Part shown: in pieces, positions 17,359 through 21,480 of the stretch
Position numbering within the stretch: the stretch's first letter is position 1
Layout: each line of letters starts with the position of its first letter
DNA from: Desulfamplus sp.
Lineage (GTDB): Bacteria; Desulfobacterota; Desulfobacteria; Desulfobacterales; Desulfobacteraceae
DNA length: 21,480 nucleotides
NCBI GenBank assembly: GCA_015233755.1
Contig: JADFXA010000010.1
Span: 1-21,480 of the forward strand
Direction: 5' to 3'
Notes under the pieces: generated by a model
The model's database searches: none
What the model was told of the DNA's origin: nothing
The model's input: the letters and a program-made list of their open reading frames with translations, nothing else
Translations under genes and position numbers: made by a program

Positions 17359-19106
17359 AAATTCTCGTGGTTGAAGATGAAGTTTTCAGCAGAAACAAAC
17401 TACAGAAAATAATGGAGAGTTTCGGAGAATGTGAAGCAGTTGAAAATGGGGAAGATGCATTAAGGGCTGCTGTGTCACAAAATCCACCTGACTTAATCCT
17501 GCTTGATATAATGATGCCCGGAATGGACGGGTATGAAGTATGTGAGCGCTTAAAATCTAATCCTCTTACTAAAGAGATTCCAGTCATTTTCCTTTCAGCC
17601 CATACTGAAATTGATGAAAAAACCAAAGGTTTTGAAAAAGGTGCGGTTGATTTTATTACCAAGCCGTTTCATAAAGCTGAAGCAAAAGCCAGAGTACAGA
17701 CACACTTGACGCTTAAAGCAATGAGAGAAGATCTGCGGGCTAAAAATATTGTGCTTGCGGATCAGGTAAAGGAGATTCAAGAGAAAACTGAGAAGTTAAG
17801 AGTCATAAATGAGCAGCTGGCACGCCGCAATAAAGAGATGGTGGAAGAACAAGAATTTGCACAAAAAGTATTTACAAACATAATAGATCCCTGCTTTCTC
17901 AACACAGTAAATATTAAATATCTCATATCTCCAATGTCACTCTTTAATGGAGATATTCTGCTTGTAGAACAAAATCTGTCAGGAAGGCAGGTTATCATGC
18001 TCGGAGATTTTACAGGACATGGTCTTAGAGCTGCTTTAGGTGCTATACCTGTTGCAGATATATTTCGTACAATGTTAGCAAAGGGTTTTGCCTTAGAAGA
18101 AATTGTCTCTGAAGTTAACCAGAAATTGAAAATCATACTTCCAACGGGTCTATTTTTTTGCGCCTGTTTTATTGAAATAGATATTATCAAAAACAGATTA
18201 TTGGTGTGGAATGGCGGGCTTCCCGATCTTTTGCTCTATAGAGAAAAACAGGGGATAGCAGCACGGGTGCAGTCATCAAATCCTCCATTAGGGATAATAT
18301 CTCCATCCAAGTTTAATAATAGCATGCAGATTTTAGATATTAAGCCAAATGATCGGATATATATCTATTCAGATGGGCTTATAGAGCGTGAAAATGAAAA
18401 ACATGAATTGTTTGGCCAAGAACGTATTGAGCAATGTTTTGCGGAGAATATAGTTCCAGATAGATTGTTTGAGGAACTTTTAGAAAGTGTAAATGCTTTT
18501 AGTGCAGGAAATCCACAAAATGATGATATTACAATTATCGAGGCATTCTGCAACTTTACCGAATATATGAATAAGCCCAAACCTTTATTTAAACAGACAG
18601 GGCAGACAGACCTTATGAGATGGAAAGTAGAGCTGGACATAGATGCAACCGTTTTGCGCAACACGGATCCGATTCCAATTTTAACACAATTTGCAATAAA
18701 TATACCTGAATTTGAGAAACACAAGAGCTATCTATTTACAATTATACAAGAGCTTTTAACAAACAGTATAGATCATGGCGTTCTATACATGGATTCTTCC
18801 TTAAAAAATAAACCAGATGGATTTGCACAATACTATCAAACCAGAAAAAAGGCTTTAACAGCTCTTGAGAAAGGCTGGATTAAAGTAAATATGGAGCATG
18901 TTTTAACAGAAAAAGGAGGAAAAATCATTCTGATAATCAAGGATAGTGGTTCTGGATTTGACTATACTAAAGAGTTGCTGCGCAGCAATGAGCCTAATCC
19001 TTCTATATTCTATGGAAGAGGAATTAATATTGTGCGCTCTCTTTGCGATACTCTAACATATTTCGGAAATGGCAATAAAGTTGAAGCAGTTTATCTTTTG
19101 GGATAA
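17355..19106 (+). CDS. Response regulator with PP2C phosphatase and HATPase kinase domains (HsbR-like)
   Basis: A 583-residue cytoplasmic output protein. Residues 1-120 form a receiver with Asp8, phosphoacceptor Asp51, Ser81 and Lys103. A coiled coil spans about 124-175. A SpoIIE/RsbU-type PP2C phosphatase follows (about 185-395), with metal-binding Asp218 in GDFTGHG, Asp340 in YSDGL and Asp390-Asp391 in NDDIT. The C-terminal part (about 430-583) is a GHKL ATPase of the anti-sigma-factor kinase type, with ELLTNSIDHG (Asn470), DSGSGFD and YGRGINIVRSLCD. The same architecture is found in HsbR of Pseudomonas aeruginosa, which receives phosphate from HptB and phosphorylates or dephosphorylates the anti-sigma antagonist HsbA. 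The overlap with a kinase that carries its own Hpt domain fits that scheme. No STAS-domain antagonist gene is in the window, so its substrate must be encoded elsewhere. Confidence 0.93.
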   Translation: MKILVVEDEVFSRNKLQKIMESFGECEAVENGEDALRAAVSQNPPDLILLDIMMPGMDGYEVCERLKSNPLTKEIPVIFLSAHTEIDEKTKGFEKGAVDFITKPFHKAEAKARVQTHLTLKAMREDLRAKNIVLADQVKEIQEKTEKLRVINEQLARRNKEMVEEQEFAQKVFTNIIDPCFLNTVNIKYLISPMSLFNGDILLVEQNLSGRQVIMLGDFTGHGLRAALGAIPVADIFRTMLAKGFALEEIVSEVNQKLKIILPTGLFFCACFIEIDIIKNRLLVWNGGLPDLLLYREKQGIAARVQSSNPPLGIISPSKFNNSMQILDIKPNDRIYIYSDGLIERENEKHELFGQERIEQCFAENIVPDRLFEELLESVNAFSAGNPQNDDITIIEAFCNFTEYMNKPKPLFKQTGQTDLMRWKVELDIDATVLRNTDPIPILTQFAINIPEFEKHKSYLFTIIQELLTNSIDHGVLYMDSSLKNKPDGFAQYYQTRKKALTALEKGWIKVNMEHVLTEKGGKIILIIKDSGSGFDYTKELLRSNEPNPSIFYGRGINIVRSLCDTLTYFGNGNKVEAVYLLG

Positions 19107-19150
19107 GCACCGACGTTTCCCTATATTGCCATTTTACAAATTTCGTACAT

Positions 19151-21040
19151 CTATTTGTTAGGTTCAGCATTATCTTGAGGTAACGGAGGAAAATCCATAA
19201 TAACATCAACCTCTCCGCCTCCTGTCCTAATAACTTTTGAATTTGGATACCGCTTTTGAAAGACTCGAATCATCTTTCTATTTTCTGCAAGAACTGTTGC
19301 CACAAATCTGTTATAGCCATTCTTTCTGGCTATTCCTTCTAAGATTTCAAGAAGATAAGAGCCAATGCCAAGCCCATGAAGGTCCTCTTTTACTAAAAAT
19401 GCCACTTCCGCAGCATTTTCTTCAGCTTCAGCATAAGAGCCAATAGCAATTATCTGTTTTCTTCTGCCTATCTGGCGAAGTCCAATTATACTCATGTTGC
19501 GGCGATAATCTACACTTGCCCACTGTTTTTGGAGCATCTCTCTTGAAAAGACTTTTCTTTTGTTAAAAAATCTATAGTAAATTGTATCTTCTTGTAGTGA
19601 ATAGAAAAAGTTTCTTGATTCAAATTCATCTGAAGGCAGAAGCGGTCTAAACTCTAAATGTTTACCCATTGGAAGCATTTTTGTATATTGGTAATCATCT
19701 AAGAAGAGCAAATCTTGACTTGATGGGGTCATCTGATCAGAGAAGATGTATCTGCGCTTCTTTGCCTCATCAATCAGCTCTTGTCTAAATTTGGGGTGTG
19801 CAATCTGGGCAAGCTCAATAACTCTTTGATAAATACTCTTTCTTCTTAACTCTGCAATTCCATATTCAGTAACAACAATATCAATATCTCCTCTCGTTGT
19901 AGCAACTCCAGCCCCTTCACTTAAATGAGGAACAATTCTTGAGACTTTCCCATCTTCAGCAGTTGAAGGGATAACAATAATTGAAAATCCACCCTTTGAC
20001 ATACTGCTGCCGCGTATAAAATCAACTTGATCGCCGATGCCGCTATAAAAAAGATACCCTTGAGAATCAGTGCATATCTGCCCTGTAAGATCAACCTCAA
20101 GAGCAGAGCTTATAGATATAAAATTATCGTTTCTCGCAATAACATTTGGGTCATTTACAAATTCAGAAGAGCGGAAATAAAACATTGGATTGTTATTAAC
20201 ATAATCATACAGCTTATGAGACCCCATACAAAGTGAAGCAACAACTCTTCCTGGCAGATATGATTTATGACGATTGTTGATAACTTTTTTCTCAAATAAG
20301 GGTAACAAGCCATCAGTAATTACTTGTGTATGAAGCCCTAAATCTTTTTTATTATCAAGATAACGGACAACCTCATTTGGAAGATGACCAAATCCAACTT
20401 GAATTGTTGCACCATCATCTACGAGCTGATTAATATAGTGACCTATACGCTCTGCAATAGCTGGGTCTTTTGCCTTTGGAAGAGATTCCACTAAAGGCTC
20501 ATTGTGCATTACAAGATAGTCAATCTCATCAACATGAACCAAACTGTCTCCCCAAGTTCTTGGCATATTTTGATTAACTTGAGCAATTACAACTTCAGCA
20601 GCTTGCATACCAGCAAGAGTTATATCAACTGAGATTCCAAGACTGCAAAATCCAAATCTATCTGGAGGGCTTACCTGAATAAGTGCAACATCAAGTCCTA
20701 TTTCACGACTCTTAAAAATCTCTGGAATTTGTGACAGGTAGACAGGTATGTAGTCAATCTTGCCCTCAAACGCTGCTTGACGCATCGCAACACTTACAAT
20801 AAAGAGTTTTAAGTTAAACCTGTTAAGAAAATCTTTACTATCAACATATTTTGCAAGAGTTGAAGAGAGCATCTGATATACAACAATATCTTGTATAGAT
20901 GGATTTGTAACCATTGCCTCGATAAGTTTTTGCGGCTCTCCACAGCCTGTGCCGATAAAGACCCTGCTGCCATTTGAAATTTTCTTGACCACTTTTTCAG
21001 GTGTAAAAAGTTTTTTAGGACAGTATTCTTGAAGGTTCAT
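19151..21040 (-). CDS. Acetyl-CoA hydrolase/transferase fused to a GNAT acetyltransferase domain
   Basis: A 629-residue cytoplasmic protein with two parts. Residues about 8-435 form an acetyl-CoA hydrolase/CoA-transferase of the 4-hydroxybutyrate CoA-transferase group; Glu315 in SALEVDLTGQ is the likely residue that carries CoA, and ATTRGDIDIVVTEYGIAEL is a family signature. Residues about 455-610 form a GNAT domain with the acetyl-CoA-binding loop HGLGIGSYLL (555-564) after a typical beta strand (AEVAFLV). The enzyme may move CoA between acetate and another carboxylic acid; the GNAT part may acetylate proteins or sense acetyl-CoA, but its substrate is unknown. The chosen ATG has AGGAAA about 10 bases upstream. 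The gene converges with the signalling block, 44 bp apart, with no clear terminator between, and lies downstream of the FAD-dehydrogenase gene on the same strand. Confidence 0.9.
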   Translation of the reverse strand: MNLQEYCPKKLFTPEKVVKKISNGSRVFIGTGCGEPQKLIEAMVTNPSIQDIVVYQMLSSTLAKYVDSKDFLNRFNLKLFIVSVAMRQAAFEGKIDYIPVYLSQIPEIFKSREIGLDVALIQVSPPDRFGFCSLGISVDITLAGMQAAEVVIAQVNQNMPRTWGDSLVHVDEIDYLVMHNEPLVESLPKAKDPAIAERIGHYINQLVDDGATIQVGFGHLPNEVVRYLDNKKDLGLHTQVITDGLLPLFEKKVINNRHKSYLPGRVVASLCMGSHKLYDYVNNNPMFYFRSSEFVNDPNVIARNDNFISISSALEVDLTGQICTDSQGYLFYSGIGDQVDFIRGSSMSKGGFSIIVIPSTAEDGKVSRIVPHLSEGAGVATTRGDIDIVVTEYGIAELRRKSIYQRVIELAQIAHPKFRQELIDEAKKRRYIFSDQMTPSSQDLLFLDDYQYTKMLPMGKHLEFRPLLPSDEFESRNFFYSLQEDTIYYRFFNKRKVFSREMLQKQWASVDYRRNMSIIGLRQIGRRKQIIAIGSYAEAEENAAEVAFLVKEDLHGLGIGSYLLEILEGIARKNGYNRFVATVLAENRKMIRVFQKRYPNSKVIRTGGGEVDVIMDFPPLPQDNAEPNK

Positions 21041-21118
21041 GGCTTAATTTTTCCTGTCTGTTGATTATTTTTTTAATATTAAATGTTATACTTTTAACGG
21101 TTACAATTTTCGTTATTG

Positions 21119-21480
21119 TTAGATTTTTATTGACTCAAGAATTCTCTTTGCTGGAATCAGACCGGTTGCCGCAGCAGAGACAATATTGCCAGCAACACCC
21201 GGTCCATCTCCTGCAACATACATCCCCTTTATTGAAGTTTCAAGGTTGTTATCTGTCTCAATTTGAGTTGCAAAAAATTTAATTTCTGGTGCATATAGCA
21301 AAGTTTCGTCATTAGATACACCAGGAACAACAAGATTTAGAGTCTCAAGCCCTTCAATAAGATTAGATAAAATCCTTTCAGGCAGGGCCATTGCAATATC
21401 TCCACAAACAACATTTGTCATAGTAGGTTCAATGTAACCTTTTCTAATTCGATTCCATGTTGAGCGTCTGCCCCGTTTTA
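21119..21480 (-). CDS. FAD-dependent dehydrogenase (COG2509-like), C-terminal part
   Basis: About 120 C-terminal residues are visible; the reading frame stays open through the right edge, so the ATG at 21419-21421 is internal. The upstream codons read RGRRSTWNRIRKGYIEPT and continue into MTNVVCGDIAMALPERI, a sequence typical of an uncharacterised family of FAD-dependent dehydrogenases. LLYAPEIKFF and the closing YVAGDGPGVAGNIVSAAATG, with the Gly-Asp that contacts the flavin, support a flavoprotein of that family. The substrate is not known. It ends 78 bp before the CoA-transferase-GNAT gene on the same strand. That spacer is AT-rich, and no strong terminator stands out in it. Confidence 0.85.
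   Translation of the reverse strand, partial: KRGRRSTWNRIRKGYIEPTMTNVVCGDIAMALPERILSNLIEGLETLNLVVPGVSNDETLLYAPEIKFFATQIETDNNLETSIKGMYVAGDGPGVAGNIVSAAATGLIPAKRILESIKI

Noticed and set aside
17168..17662. 164-codon open frame on the - strand
   Set aside because: It spans the antisense of the Hpt domain and the effector receiver, both clearly coding on the + strand.
19237..19446. Small + strand open frame within the GNAT region
   Set aside because: It is antisense to the conserved GNAT domain and lacks a ribosome binding site.

Overview
The window is a clearly AT-rich bacterial chromosome segment, densely packed with genes. The domain repertoire suggests a Gram-negative host, probably of the Desulfobacterota (Desulfobacteraceae-like): a full RecBCD set, a TonB receptor with a YfiR-family partner, an ethylbenzene-dehydrogenase-type haem protein, a response regulator carrying both a phosphatase and a kinase, and an acetyl-CoA hydrolase/transferase fused to a GNAT domain. 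This is inference from gene content; no rRNA, tRNA or other marker is present to fix the taxon.

Left part (1-9349, + strand): recC (5' end off the window), recB and recD lie in a row, encoding the complete heterotrimeric helicase/nuclease for double-strand-break repair and degradation of linear foreign DNA. recB and recD overlap by one base. No ptrA lies between recC and recB, unlike in E. coli.

Middle (9431-10806, + strand): a short ParA-type ATPase is followed by an acidic coiled-coil protein with a possible small helical DNA-binding tail. A perfect 16-bp hairpin closes the unit. No ParB is present.

Signalling block (11018-19106, + strand): a TonB-dependent outer-membrane receptor, a periplasmic YfiR-family protein, a periplasmic haem-domain protein, a membrane hybrid histidine kinase with its own receiver and Hpt domains, and a REC-PP2C-HATPase effector that overlaps the kinase gene by 4 bp. 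All visible catalytic residues are intact. The order runs from outer membrane through periplasm and inner membrane to cytoplasm. I infer one signalling module that ends in control of a partner-switching (anti-sigma antagonist) pathway. This is the most interesting part of the window.

Right part (19151-21480, - strand): a CoA-hydrolase/transferase-GNAT fusion converges on the signalling block. Upstream of it, on the same strand, is the 3' end of an FAD-dependent dehydrogenase that runs off the right edge. No CRISPR array, insertion sequence, tRNA or rRNA was seen, and no gene-free stretch exceeds 300 bases; the longest is 10760-11017.
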